DNA of 64,000 bases from Spirosoma foliorum (GCF_014117325.1 NZ_CP059732.1:7818501-7882500); one strand, 5' to 3'; shown: positions 40,690 through 49,756, numbered from the stretch's first letter. The notes: a model not told the origin generated them from the letters alone. Made by a program: numbers and translations.

Positions 40690-43248
40690 CTAAGCAATGG
40701 GTAGGTACACACTGAACCGGGCTCCTTGGTCAGGCTGGCTGCTAGCCGTGATGGCTCCGCCATGATTGGCCACGACCCGCTCACAAATAGCTAGGCCAAT
40801 ACCAGTCCCGGCAAATTCGCTCTTACCATGCAGCCGCTGAAAGACTTGGAATATGCGGTCCAGATACTTCTCATCGAAACCGATCCCATTGTCGACCACG
40901 TCAATCTGATGATAGGTTGAGGTTGCCCAGGCCGGCTTCACGGAAAGCGGGAGCTGGTCCGCTCCTAAGATTTGGGCGTTAATGTGAATGATCGGAGGAA
41001 TCGAACGTCCGGACGAGTCAGCCCTGCGAAACTTCAGGGCATTACTCAACAGATTCTGAAACAACATATCCAATTGAGCCGCATCCCCCTGCACGGTCGG
41101 TAAAGAGCCTATCTCCACCTGGGCATTGGTTTCACTAATCACCAAGTCGAGCGTAGAGAGTACCCGATGAATGGTTTCCGTCAGCGATACCGGCTTGTTA
41201 GCGTCCCGTTGAGTGGCAATGCGCGAAAAGTTCAACAAATCCCGGATTAAGGTGGACATTCGGCTAGCCGCAACCTGCATCCGCTTAATATACATTTGGT
41301 CTTCACTCGATAAGGCATCCTGCCGCATCGCTAATAGATCGCCAAACTGCTGGATTTTGCGCAAAGGCTCCTGCAAGTCATGGGAAGCTACATAGGCAAA
41401 GGTTTGCAGATTGGCATTCGAGCGCAGCAGCAATCCGTTGGCCTCTTCCAACTCTTCATTCAGTGTGGCATACTCTTCAAGGCTGGCAGCCAGTTTTCCG
41501 TTGGTTGCCGCTAATTCCTCGGTCCGGGTTTGTACTTCATTTTCCAACGCCAACTGTAAGGCTTGTTGCATCGTGATATCCTGCGCCGTACCCGCCAGGA
41601 TTAGTGCGTTGCCATCCGCATCGAAGGTGGTCTGTCCGCTGGCATGAATGATGCGCTCATGCCCCGTTTTGCTATGCAAGATGGTATATACCTCATCAAA
41701 ATGGCCAGTACCCCCTTTTTGAAGCGCCCGCCCGATTGCTACATTAATTCGCTTCTGGTCTTTAGGGTGAATACGGGGGGAAGGGACCTGTTGTAAAACG
41801 GGCTCTGTGGTACCTAACCAGGTTTGCAGTCGTTCCGAATACGTAATTTGCCCGGTTTGGGCATTAATAGCCCAAGTGCCTAATTCTGCCAGTTCAATGG
41901 CATTCCGCAGAGCCGCTTCACTGTCCCGCAGCGCCAATTCTCGCTGCTTGGTTTGGGTAATATCAGCAGCATGGACAATCAACCCAAGTACCTGTTCCTC
42001 TTTGTTTTTGTAAGGTGTATAGGTGATGTTCAACCATTTTCCTTCCCCCATTCGAGTGGGAGACCACAATTCGTAGCGTTCCTGTTGTCCTCCATAAGCA
42101 ATGGCTAAATGAGGCAGTACGTTTTGATAAGCCGCTTCGCCAATAAACTCGCGTACCGTTTTTCCAATGGCCTCCGTTGGATTGACCCCGAACCAGTGCC
42201 GGAAGGTATCATTATAGTACTGATAGCGTTGCTGGTCATCCAGGTAAAAAATCATCGCTGGTACTGTATTGCTTAACAGTTCCAGATGGGCTCTGCTTTC
42301 TTCGACCTTTTTTCGAGCCAGTACTTGTTCAGTGATTTCATTAGCGACCACGGTGACACCACGAATGGTTCCATCAACTGCTCGAAGAGGTTGATAGACG
42401 AAGTTGAAATACACCAGTTCAAGTTGACCCTTTCGCATTAAGGGAGCGTTTAACTCATTGGCGTACAAAGGTTCACCAGTAGCGAGGACAGTGGCCAACA
42501 GTTCTTCGTAGCCCTTCCCCTTAATTTCTGGCATGGCCTCAAACATAGGTTTTCCCAGCAACTCATCCGCTGGGCGGCCAACAAGCTGCTGATAAGCCTG
42601 GTTGGCCGTTTCGATAATGTGATCAGAACCCTGGAAGACAGCCATAGCAATGGGAGCCTGTTCCACCAGGGCCCGGAACTGTTGTTCAGGAAACTGGACC
42701 TGCTGTCGGCTTTTGGTCGCTTCGGTTGTATCCTGACAGTTGACCAACACTCCACCATGCTGGCCATGATCATCAAGAATCAGACTACAGGAAAAAGTCC
42801 AATAAACCTCCTCCCAAACACCATGACGCTCAAGCCGTATCGGTACCTCCTGACTAGTAACGGGCTCACCCGTCTTGCGGACGCTGCTGAGCATGGGGAT
42901 CATAAAGTCCCAGTCTTTTCCGCATAGCTCCTGAACAGGTTGACCAAGGGTCGGATGTTTTTCTGGGGTCAGGCTCGGAATCACCGCGTCATTGTAGAAG
43001 CTATAAAGCTCTTCTCCCCAAAATACAAACATGGGTAGGCTTGCCTGTAGCAGATTACTAACAGAGGCCCGTAAACTGTAAGGCCATTGGTCGGGTGTAC
43101 CTAAGCCGGTTTTAGACCAGTCATACTGCCGAAGGAAGGCTGCCGTCTTGCCGTTTCCCTGTAGAAAAGGGTAATGCTTAGGGTTAGAAGTTGTCTCCAA
43201 AGTGGAAGCTGTTGACGCTATAGGGCGTTTGCCGATTGGCCTAGCCAA
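40690..43248 (-). CDS. Multi-PAS sensor histidine kinase
   Basis: This gene codes for 852 residues, soluble. The N-terminus is a PAS-like domain close to that of the kinase at 23920 (YDWSKTGLGTPDQWPYSLRA), then three further PAS domains, a coiled coil, HisKA with SHDLQEPLRK (His near 622) and an ATPase domain (DNGIGFDEKYLD, GTGIGLAICE). The frame is open only to a TTG start at 43248, because a stop codon lies just upstream; no early ATG exists, so the start is less sure. The neighbouring receiver genes are its likely partners. Confidence 0.85.
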   Translation of the reverse strand: MARPIGKRPIASTASTLETTSNPKHYPFLQGNGKTAAFLRQYDWSKTGLGTPDQWPYSLRASVSNLLQASLPMFVFWGEELYSFYNDAVIPSLTPEKHPTLGQPVQELCGKDWDFMIPMLSSVRKTGEPVTSQEVPIRLERHGVWEEVYWTFSCSLILDDHGQHGGVLVNCQDTTEATKSRQQVQFPEQQFRALVEQAPIAMAVFQGSDHIIETANQAYQQLVGRPADELLGKPMFEAMPEIKGKGYEELLATVLATGEPLYANELNAPLMRKGQLELVYFNFVYQPLRAVDGTIRGVTVVANEITEQVLARKKVEESRAHLELLSNTVPAMIFYLDDQQRYQYYNDTFRHWFGVNPTEAIGKTVREFIGEAAYQNVLPHLAIAYGGQQERYELWSPTRMGEGKWLNITYTPYKNKEEQVLGLIVHAADITQTKQRELALRDSEAALRNAIELAELGTWAINAQTGQITYSERLQTWLGTTEPVLQQVPSPRIHPKDQKRINVAIGRALQKGGTGHFDEVYTILHSKTGHERIIHASGQTTFDADGNALILAGTAQDITMQQALQLALENEVQTRTEELAATNGKLAASLEEYATLNEELEEANGLLLRSNANLQTFAYVASHDLQEPLRKIQQFGDLLAMRQDALSSEDQMYIKRMQVAASRMSTLIRDLLNFSRIATQRDANKPVSLTETIHRVLSTLDLVISETNAQVEIGSLPTVQGDAAQLDMLFQNLLSNALKFRRADSSGRSIPPIIHINAQILGADQLPLSVKPAWATSTYHQIDVVDNGIGFDEKYLDRIFQVFQRLHGKSEFAGTGIGLAICERVVANHGGAITASSQPDQGARFSVYLPIA

Positions 43249-43424
43249 GGTTTACTGAGGACAAAAATAAGAAGTATGACGTATTTGATCGACTTACCGG
43301 TAAAAAGGAAGCACCCAGCGGACTTTTTTCGGTTTTGCCGCGACGTTGAGTGCTCATTTTCAAAATAAATATGGCTAAAGCCATCTTGCAAATTCAGCAA
43401 CTAATAGTCCACTAATCCCTATTT

Positions 43425-43503
43425 TGGGTATTACGTTAGTTCGCGCTAGGCGCGACGGTGTGGTTTCACGAAACGCTCAGGCTGATGGCTTGGGCGTTTT
43501 TTA
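43425..43503 (+). ncRNA. Small RNA candidate, GGTGTGG family member 4 (dispersed)
   Basis: The hairpin TCGCGC-TAG-GCGCGA is followed by CGGTGTGG and a terminator hairpin (AACGCTCAGG with CTTGGGCGTT) and a run of six T. The stem differs fully from those at 21.4-21.8 kb yet has the same place and size, which supports a shared RNA structure. Confidence 0.55.
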
Positions 43504-43596
43504 TGACATCCCCTCATCCCTACGTCTGCTAGCCGTAGCTAGCATTCACAAAGGTTGATTGCTAAACACCAGCCTCTTTTGGGTCTGGCGTTTAGC

Positions 43597-43715
43597 ATAA
43601 AAACAGCCGCCACCTAGTAGGTAACGGCTGATTGCTGCATGTAATAAACTAAAATATCATTTACACTACTGACAAGCCAGGCTGTTGGTTACTGGCAGTG
43701 AGGTAACGGGCGAAG
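43597..43715 (-). ncRNA. Repeated minus-strand element, family C copy 2
   Basis: It matches the element at 36493-36610: a terminator hairpin (CAGCCG ... CGGCTG, TTTTT), TTAGTTTATTACATG, and CGCCCGTTACCTCACTGCCA further upstream. As at 36.5 kb, a plus-strand hairpin of the CTGGCG type abuts it. The link between the two loci suggests duplication of a wider region. Confidence 0.45.
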
Positions 43716-43823
43716 AAAAAGCTACAATCGAATGAAAAGGCTTTAGAGCAGGATCAACTGAGCGTTTATTCTATTCACATCATCCTATCACAAGCACCTT
43801 TCAACAAGAACACTTAGTCTGCT

Positions 43824-43945
43824 ACTAGTGCTCTTCCAAAAGAGTTTTTTTTGATTCTACTAGATTCTTTTGGTACTAGATGACTGATTATCAGAATCGA
43901 TAGAATCTACAGAAACTATAGAATCTAAATTGGAAAAGCACTAGT
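43824..43945. repeat. Inverted repeat with 16-bp arms
   Basis: Arms ACTAGTGCTCTTCCAA and its complement (one mismatch) surround about 90 bases with inner short inverted pieces (GATTCTA and TAGAATC). It lies past the stop of the receiver gene at 43980. Confidence 0.5.
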
Positions 43946-43979
43946 CATCCCTAATTCCTGTATCCGACTGTATTAGTAA

Positions 43980-44393
43980 TTACACGCATTGATCCAGATG
44001 CCAGGCTTTACGAAGATGAAGAACCATTTGGCCAAGCAAATCCACACTAATGGGCTTTATCAGATACTCATTTGCCCCTAAGGCATATGCATCCTGGCGA
44101 TCTGTGGAATCACTTGAGGTTGTTAGAATCACAATTGGGGTGTGTTTATACTGCGTGCTAAGGCGCAACACCTGCAAGGCTTCCAGGCCATTGAGTCGAG
44201 GCATGTTCAAATCAAGGATAATTAAGCAGGGTTCTGAGGTCAATTGGGCCAGAGCATCCAGCAAAGCCAGACCATCCTCAGCAAAGATCAACTCACATTC
44301 GGGGCTGTGTTGAGCGAAGGCGTATTTTAATAGTAAACGATCATCTTCGTCGTCATCAGCGATAAAGACAGCATGAGTAGGGTATTGATCCAT
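43980..44393 (-). CDS. Single-domain response regulator (CheY-like)
   Basis: This gene codes for 137 residues: AVFIADDDEDDRLLLKYAF with an acidic cluster, CLIILDLNMPRLNGLEAL with the phospho-Asp, and NEYLIKPISVDLLGQM with the conserved Lys. This is the Bacteroidota subgroup often called Rcp1-like, which usually serves phytochrome-like or PAS kinases of the SHDLQEP kind seen in this window. It is divergent from another receiver at 44534. Confidence 0.88.
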   Translation of the reverse strand: MDQYPTHAVFIADDDEDDRLLLKYAFAQHSPECELIFAEDGLALLDALAQLTSEPCLIILDLNMPRLNGLEALQVLRLSTQYKHTPIVILTTSSDSTDRQDAYALGANEYLIKPISVDLLGQMVLHLRKAWHLDQCV

Positions 44394-44533
44394 TAGCTCG
44401 TTGTTACGGAGAAGGCGAATATACAACAATGAGCAGAATTCATTTACCCTAAATGCAGTAAGTGGATTAGTTTAGAATGTGTAAACAATAGCGCGCTTAT
44501 TGATGTCTATAGGTATTGCTTACAACCGAATCA

Positions 44534-44932
44534 ATGATACCAATATCGACAATGCCCTGGATAGCTCTACTGGATGATGATGAGGACGATTTTACATTCT
44601 GGCAATATGGCGTTGAAACTTGGGCAAAACCAGTAGTGCTCAAATGGTTTTTATCCGCCGAATCGTTTCTTGCCGAAGCGTCCAGGGCTAGTAGTAAACC
44701 AACGGCCATCGTTCTGGATGGAATAGTCCCAGATGACGATCAGGAAAGCTGGCTAACGACCTTTCTGGGCCATATGTGTTGTCAGAACATTCCCATCTTT
44801 ATACTTGCTGGTCAATTTAGTCAGGCGCATCAAGAACGTTTTCTGGCACTCGGAGCCACTGGTTATCTACTAAAGCCAAGCTCTACTGATGAGCTTCAGG
44901 CTGTGATTCTGCAAGTAATCGATAAGCAGTGA
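44534..44932 (+). CDS. Single-domain response regulator, diverged
   Basis: This gene codes for 132 residues with the DDDEDDF acidic cluster at the start, a probable phospho-Asp in AIVLDGIVPDDDQ and the Lys of YLLKPSS. The region after the phospho-Asp (GIVPDDDQESW) differs from the usual MPxxxG turn, so phosphotransfer may be altered. The ATG at 44534 is chosen over an upstream TTG. It forms a divergent pair with the gene at 43980. Confidence 0.75.
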   Translation: MIPISTMPWIALLDDDEDDFTFWQYGVETWAKPVVLKWFLSAESFLAEASRASSKPTAIVLDGIVPDDDQESWLTTFLGHMCCQNIPIFILAGQFSQAHQERFLALGATGYLLKPSSTDELQAVILQVIDKQ

Positions 44933-45008
44933 TGTCTACTTAATCTAACGTGAATAATGGGTTAAGCCGTTAGGCGGCTACCCGTCGCGGTAGGTATCAT
45001 TATTCATG

Positions 45009-45041
45009 AAAAAGGTCGGCTTCAATTTAGAGCCGACCTTT
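45009..45041. terminator. Bidirectional terminator hairpin
   Basis: Stem AAAGGTCGGCT with AGCCGACCTTT and a 9-base loop. On the minus strand it is followed by more T, so it ends the secreted-protein gene at 45080 and perhaps the receiver gene at 44534. Confidence 0.75.
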
Positions 45042-45079
45042 AAAAGACATTTAGTATACTTACTAAGAATTAAATTTGA

Positions 45080-45505
45080 TTAATTCGAGGAAGTCGTTGT
45101 AGTAGGCTTCGTCATTTTACCTTTACGGTTGCCGCGTCCCTGAGATTGCGAAGATCCTTTATCCATCGTCCCATCCTGAGTTGACATCGAGTTGCCGGTT
45201 TGGGTGCCTGTCGCATCTGTTGACGAATTGTCACGCTGATTGCCCATTCCATTCGTCGATGAGCCGTTACTCATCGATCCTGAACGACCTGATTTGCGAC
45301 GACCACCCTGGCCAGTCTGATCGCCATTCATGGAGCCTGTTCCTGAAGTGCTACCTGTTCCTACTGTTGATCCGTTTTGAGCAGCCGAGCCGTTCGTACC
45401 GTTGCCTGTACCACTACCGCTGGTAGTGGTAGGTGTTGTTTGCGCCTGTGCGCTGAAGGTAGCAATGCCGACTAGCATAGCCCCGAGTATGATTACCTTT
45501 TTCAT
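45080..45505 (-). CDS. Secreted Gly/Ser/Thr-rich low-complexity protein
   Basis: This gene codes for 141 residues with a signal peptide (MKKVIILGAMLVGIATFSAQA) followed by a nearly pure Gly, Ser, Thr, Asn and Gln sequence with a basic patch (GGRRKSGRSG) and the end GNRKGKMTKPTTTT. It is likely disordered and surface located. It resembles the 108-residue protein at 36941 in build. The longer frame upstream adds no signal features. Confidence 0.65.
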   Translation of the reverse strand: MKKVIILGAMLVGIATFSAQAQTTPTTTSGSGTGNGTNGSAAQNGSTVGTGSTSGTGSMNGDQTGQGGRRKSGRSGSMSNGSSTNGMGNQRDNSSTDATGTQTGNSMSTQDGTMDKGSSQSQGRGNRKGKMTKPTTTTSSN

Positions 45506-45665
45506 AACCTTGAGTTGATTACACCTATTTAGTTGATAGGTAAGCATCTAACACGAGGAAATTGAGAAGAGGTAAAAAACTGTCTTATTAATGAGAATAT
45601 GGTACTATGTATAGCAAATCGCTATGAGTTAACACTTTTGACAATGGTTCATTGCCTAATCGTTA

Positions 45666-45953
45666 CTAGGCGATTGACAGTAGTTCACCAAGCTGATCCA
45701 TTTCGTGTTTCAGCTCATGAATAGCATGTGTTTTACCTTCCTGAACCTCTGCCAGGCACTTATAGGCATCATCTCTGAGCAGGCTCCAGGCTCGGGCATG
45801 GGAGTCAGAATCTTCATCGGTCAGCATCAGCGATTGAACGATGTCTATAATTCGATTATAGGCTGCGGTAATCTCGTCGGCACTAGTGGTTGAGGGTAGC
45901 TCCTTAAAGGCGCTTATTTCAGTTGCGAGTTGGTCTTTTAGTTCTTCATTCAT
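45666..45953 (-). CDS. Hypothetical acidic helical protein (95 residues)
   Basis: The product is acidic and wholly helical, with no signal or membrane segment (LKDQLATEISAFKELP and AEVQEGKTHAIHELKHEM). It lies 35 bases past the stop of the 201-residue gene on the same strand, so the two are likely cotranscribed. I do not recognise a family. The neighbour suggests prophage descent. Confidence 0.55.
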   Translation of the reverse strand: MNEELKDQLATEISAFKELPSTTSADEITAAYNRIIDIVQSLMLTDEDSDSHARAWSLLRDDAYKCLAEVQEGKTHAIHELKHEMDQLGELLSIA

Positions 45954-45988
45954 AGTCTTTGTTTCGAGATAGCTAACAGGACCTTACC

Positions 45989-46594
45989 TTATTTGCGATA
46001 TGTGGTAATAGCCTCTTCGTAAATCCGGACACCTGGTATATCTCTCGCACCATTGGCGATATCAGCTTTAATTGCGGCTTCATCAATGATCCAGTAGCCG
46101 TTCGGCACTTGATTGGGATCTACGATTTCAAAGGTCCATCTCATCTGTACGCCTTTAGGTTTAGCGATTAAGGCGACTTCCGGTGTAAGCCAGTTTGTCT
46201 CGCCGGATTGAGCTAGTGAGGCTTGCTGGGCGGCTTCAGCCTGCTGATGTTCCCTCACTCGTAATAGCTCCCGGTTATAATGCTCAACAGCATCTTTCAG
46301 GGGTTGCATCGCGGCCAGGATGGGAGCCGTCATTTCCTTTTCCAATTCAATCCAGTCATGTTTCTGCTGGTCGAGTTGACGGGTAATCTTGAGCCGCTCA
46401 ACTGTTACAAGCTTGATTAAATCATGGCCCTGAGCAACGTGTTTGATGAGTGCTTCCTGTTGTTCGGGCGTGCCACAGACGGCTGGTTGTCGACGCAGAA
46501 ACGTAACGTAGTCCGATAGGGTGGCTTGTAGCTGCTGGCGTCCGCTGGAATCATTGAGTGAGAGGCCAGTGGTTGGGTTGGTTTGGGTAGTCAT
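45989..46594 (-). CDS. Phage-type coiled-coil protein of unknown function
   Basis: This gene codes for 201 residues. Residues 50-125 form a long coiled coil (ERLKITRQLDQQKHDWIELEKEM ... QPLKDAVEHYNRELLRVREH, given in parts). The C-terminal 55 residues, VQMRWTFEIVDPNQVPNGY followed by AIKADIANGARDIPGVRIYEE, match a domain often found in phage recombination-associated proteins. It could be a leftover of a prophage together with its small neighbour and the decayed integrase at 48975. Confidence 0.6.
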   Translation of the reverse strand: MTTQTNPTTGLSLNDSSGRQQLQATLSDYVTFLRRQPAVCGTPEQQEALIKHVAQGHDLIKLVTVERLKITRQLDQQKHDWIELEKEMTAPILAAMQPLKDAVEHYNRELLRVREHQQAEAAQQASLAQSGETNWLTPEVALIAKPKGVQMRWTFEIVDPNQVPNGYWIIDEAAIKADIANGARDIPGVRIYEEAITTYRK

Positions 46595-46779
46595 ACCCCT
46601 AAAAGCAACGAACAGGTATAAATGTTGGCTAAATCATATATGTTGAGTAGCTCTAAGTTCCCCTAAAGTCGTAATAGCTATAGGGATTTGGGCGAAACCA
46701 GGCATATTAGATCGGTTTTCTCAAAAAAATAACCCCATCCTTAGGCGGACAGGGCTAATACTTTTTCTTTGATGAACGT

Positions 46780-46841
46780 GCTCTTATGGGTTAAATTCAC
46801 GTTGGTATTCTTTAGACGGTCAAAGTGTATTTTGGACACAT
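46780..46841 (+). repeat. Partial inverted copy of the family B noncoding element
   Basis: The plus strand here carries GCTCTTATGGGTTA and CACGTTGG, the same blocks as in the minus-strand small RNA candidate that follows. The two copies face each other, so the region can fold back on itself. Confidence 0.5.
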
Positions 46842-46925
46842 AAAAAAACGTTGGCACTAGTAGCACCAACGTTTATATCTAACCCATAAGAGCTCGCAGG
46901 CTACTAGATGTAGACCTGCAATCGG
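46842..46925 (-). ncRNA. Structured small RNA candidate, family B copy 2
   Basis: On the minus strand the order is hairpin GCAGG-14 bases-CCTGC, AGCTCTTATGGGTTAG, then terminator ACGTTGG with CCAACGT and a seven-T run. Compared with 18161-18243, one A-T pair of the first stem is replaced by G-C with the 14-base interval kept, and the block in the middle is the same. Confidence 0.6.
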
Positions 46926-47187
46926 GGTCAATATAGTTGAAGAAATGAAGCTAGTGGTAACTTATTGGCTGTTTTTTGAATTAATTTGGCAACAAATAAC
47001 TTAACTCCCACAGCATCAGAAAGTCGTCTACTTGTAGACTATCACTTACCTGGCAAAAGAGAACAGGCATTCACCCTGTCTTAATACATGCCACTAACAG
47101 ATAGGTAATCCGTTAATGGCAAGTTTGAAAAAACCTGACTGATTTAACGAACGTTTCTTTTTTATCAGGAATAGAAGATTGTCAGTG
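46926..47187. other. Gene-free interval upstream of the family B copy
   Basis: There is no supported gene between the noncoding element and the end of the AmpG-like gene at 47188. It should include a promoter for the minus-strand RNA if that is real. Confidence 0.3.
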
Positions 47188-48519
47188 TTAAATTTTTTCG
47201 ACTTTTAGGACTGTTGATAAATCTTTATAGCGCCGTAAAACCAACCCAGTAAGTAGCAGAGCCACCACGGCTAAGCCACCGGCCAGTAAGCCAATTGTGG
47301 GTGCCTGAATATAAACCAATGCCTGCCCCGCCAGAAATGATCCGGCAATATCCGACAAATTTATAAATGCCATGTAGGTGGTGAACTGTGATCCTTCCAC
47401 CCCAGGTCGACAGACTGACATGAGCAGCGGTATAGCTGCCACACTTAGGCTAGGGTCCATAAAATACAAAGCGACCAGGCCAGTTTGGGCAACCGTCCGA
47501 TTGCTCCAGGTGGGCTCCAGGAGGTTAAATACAAGCAGATAGGTTGCGATAAGCGCTAAAACAAAAACCAGTAAACGACGGGCCCCGATTCGGTCAGCCA
47601 GATAGCCCCCTAGAAGGGCAACACTGGTGGCAACCAGCATACCATAGGTACCAGTAAGAATAGACACGGATGTGTCGGCCCAGCCCAGCTTGTGAATCAG
47701 GTGATAATTGTAGGATCTCAAAAACAGACTTATGCTTACATAAGTGGCTACCACCCCGCCAAATAATAATAAGCTTCGTTTGGCGAAAATGCCTTTCAAT
47801 AATTCGGCAAATAGCCAGCTGAAGGTATGATTGGGCCCCGCTTTTTTGGCCTCAGTAGCCGGGAATAAGGATTCTCGACGAGTCAAAAAGGGGGAAAGCC
47901 GATCCTCAGGACGCTCCCGGATGAAAAAAGTCAATAGGGTTAGGGCTAGTAGGCAGAGCGTTTGGGTTAGGGCTGCCTCAAAAAAACCATATCTCCGCAG
48001 AATCTGCGCAAAAACGGCAGCACCTACGCCGGTACCTAGCAGAAAGCCTGCCCGCATGAAGGCGTTTACGCGTCCCCGTTCCTGGTCGGGAATGACCGAA
48101 ATGGCCATGGCGTCAACGCTTGCATCCTGTATGGCAGCAAAGATGCTGTGGACCAGGAAGCAGCCCCCTAGTGTCTGAAGCTGGGTTATGGGATTGTGAA
48201 TGAAGAGCAGAGCGATTGAGGCCAGAAGCGCCAATAGTTGAGCACCTAGCACCCAAGGTTTCCGACGCCCCATTGACGAGCGTTGATAGCGGTCAATCAA
48301 GGGCCCCCAGACAAATTGAAACGCCCAGGGTAGCCCCACTAGGGCCGCAAACGAACCCACGGAGGACGACTTAACTCCTTCGGCGGTTAAATAGTTGGCT
48401 AAGGCGGTGAGCGAAAAACCAGCCGGAATGCCCTGCATGATATACAGGTAAAAGAAAACGCCGTAACGTAATGGTCGATTCTGGGAAAGTACCAGCGGAA
48501 AAGCAGAAACTATAGGCAT
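47188..48519 (-). CDS. AmpG-like MFS transporter
   Basis: This gene codes for about 443 residues with 12 hydrophobic segments. FYLYIMQGIPAGFSLTALANYLTAEG is typical of the AmpG/PAT subgroup, followed by PLIDRYQRSSMGRRKPW in the loop 2-3 position, and AIQDASVDAMAISVIPDQERGRVNAFM, the AmpG hallmark. AmpG proteins import muropeptides (GlcNAc-anhydroMurNAc peptides) for cell wall recycling. Whether this one takes muropeptides or another solute is not provable here. The ATG at 48519 is used; a frame extension has no family support. Confidence 0.85.
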   Translation of the reverse strand: MPIVSAFPLVLSQNRPLRYGVFFYLYIMQGIPAGFSLTALANYLTAEGVKSSSVGSFAALVGLPWAFQFVWGPLIDRYQRSSMGRRKPWVLGAQLLALLASIALLFIHNPITQLQTLGGCFLVHSIFAAIQDASVDAMAISVIPDQERGRVNAFMRAGFLLGTGVGAAVFAQILRRYGFFEAALTQTLCLLALTLLTFFIRERPEDRLSPFLTRRESLFPATEAKKAGPNHTFSWLFAELLKGIFAKRSLLLFGGVVATYVSISLFLRSYNYHLIHKLGWADTSVSILTGTYGMLVATSVALLGGYLADRIGARRLLVFVLALIATYLLVFNLLEPTWSNRTVAQTGLVALYFMDPSLSVAAIPLLMSVCRPGVEGSQFTTYMAFINLSDIAGSFLAGQALVYIQAPTIGLLAGGLAVVALLLTGLVLRRYKDLSTVLKVEKI

Positions 48520-48804
48520 AATGGGTTTACACCAGGCAGTTATACGATCTGATTTAGCCGGGCTAGTAAGTGGCCAGTAAGACTCTTTGCTTAGGAATAA
48601 TGTTTTGAGAGTTGGGTTGTAGTTGGGCAACAGGCTTTATGGCCCGTAATTAGTCCTAGCTTTCGACTTAAAACTACCCTATTCATATGGCATTTTGAGG
48701 ATAGGATTGTCCTTACTAAGCGCTCTCCATTGCTGTAGGCTTAAACAAAAAGGCCCGGCACCAATAACACCAGGACTTCTAAACCCACTCATATATATAG
48801 CCTG

Positions 48805-48957
48805 TTAGCTTTCCAGCTCTTTTACTTTCTGTTCGATAAACTCATTCATCTGCATTCCCGAGTGAATAAATGAACCAGCTTGAGAAGGCCGAATTACCCC
48901 CGCTACTTCACCTCCAGTGTGATAGCTGGCTGGTTGCTGCCGAACTGTGTCTACACT
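48805..48957 (-). pseudogene. Gene remnant without a start codon
   Basis: An open frame on the minus strand reads SVDTVRQQPASYHTGGEVAG and ends MNEFIEQKVKELES. It looks like real coding sequence by composition, but the only ATG is near its end and a stop lies just ahead. Probably the tail of a lost gene next to the decayed integrase. Confidence 0.3.
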
Positions 48958-48974
48958 AGGCTAATTATATAGAA

Positions 48975-49388
48975 TTGCCCCAAATAGAGTTTGTCTATTC
49001 CAATAACCTCTTCATGCAGCATGACCGAGCTAAGCAGGCTGGAACCAGGCTTGTTCAGACCGTAGACGTAACGCCTAGAGCATTGCGGCTCCTGGAAAAG
49101 TATAACGGGTCTAAGGGGCTCTTTTATGGCTCGAACTGGAGCAAGCAACTAAAAACGATTGCGCGTCTGACGGATCTACGTGACCCGAAAACGGGCGAAT
49201 TTATTCGACTCCTGTTTGGGATGGGTTGTGATACAGGCTTAACTGCTCGTGGGATTCGGAGTGATAATGATATGCAGATGACGCGTCTGGGAGGGTGGTC
49301 CTCAACACGTCCTGCGCGACGGTACATCGGCCTGGATCTAAAGATTATTGCCGGTTTTGCTACTAACTCATCCGTTGTATCGTACTAA
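48975..49388 (+). pseudogene. Decayed tyrosine recombinase (C-terminal fragment)
   Basis: The frame codes for 137 residues: TVDVTPRALRLLEKYNG, then YGSNWSKQLKTIARLTDLRD and QMTRLGGWSSTRPARRYIGLD. This follows the order of the Bacteroidota phage-type integrase catalytic domain, ending at LGHxS-x-T-x-x-Y, here LGGWSSTRPARRY. The HxLRHTFAT block is missing or ruined (GCDTGLTARG), so it cannot be active. There is no proper start, and a stop lies just upstream. It marks a past insertion. Confidence 0.6.
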
Positions 49389-49391
49389 GCC

Positions 49392-49688
49392 ATGAAAACG
49401 AAACCATCATCCGGCGATCCCCGCGATTGCTACGACTTCGAAACGCTCTGGCAGTGGGTGGAAGAGCTACAGGGCCTAGCGACCGTACAGCAGGAGCTAG
49501 TAACTTGCAGTAACAAGCAGTGTGAGGTTGCAGACAGGCTCTACCGGCAGCTAGATGAGAAAGCGACCCTGTTGGAAGAGAAAGCGGCCTTACTGTCGGA
49601 GAAAATGGAACTGCTCATCGAGCGTTTAGTGCAGTATGAGGTAGCTTTCTCGGGCGAGTTCATTAATGATGTCAGGCGGCTGAATTAA
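49392..49688 (+). CDS. Coiled-coil protein (98 residues)
   Basis: The product has a Trp-rich start (CYDFETLWQWVEELQGLATVQ) and a long coiled coil (ATLLEEKAALLSEKMELLIE). No family is recognised. It starts three bases after the stop of the decayed integrase, so it may have belonged to the same element. A terminator follows 40 bases past the stop. Confidence 0.55.
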   Translation: MKTKPSSGDPRDCYDFETLWQWVEELQGLATVQQELVTCSNKQCEVADRLYRQLDEKATLLEEKAALLSEKMELLIERLVQYEVAFSGEFINDVRRLN

Positions 49689-49727
49689 ATGTAACCGGGT
49701 TCGGTATCGAAATAAACAAACGCTGGC

Positions 49728-49756
49728 TCTATTAGGGCTGGCGTTTTTTGATTATT
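49728..49756 (+). terminator. Terminator after the coiled-coil gene
   Basis: Stem AACGCTGGC with GCTGGCGTT (two G-U pairs), an 8-base loop and TTTTTT. Confidence 0.75.
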
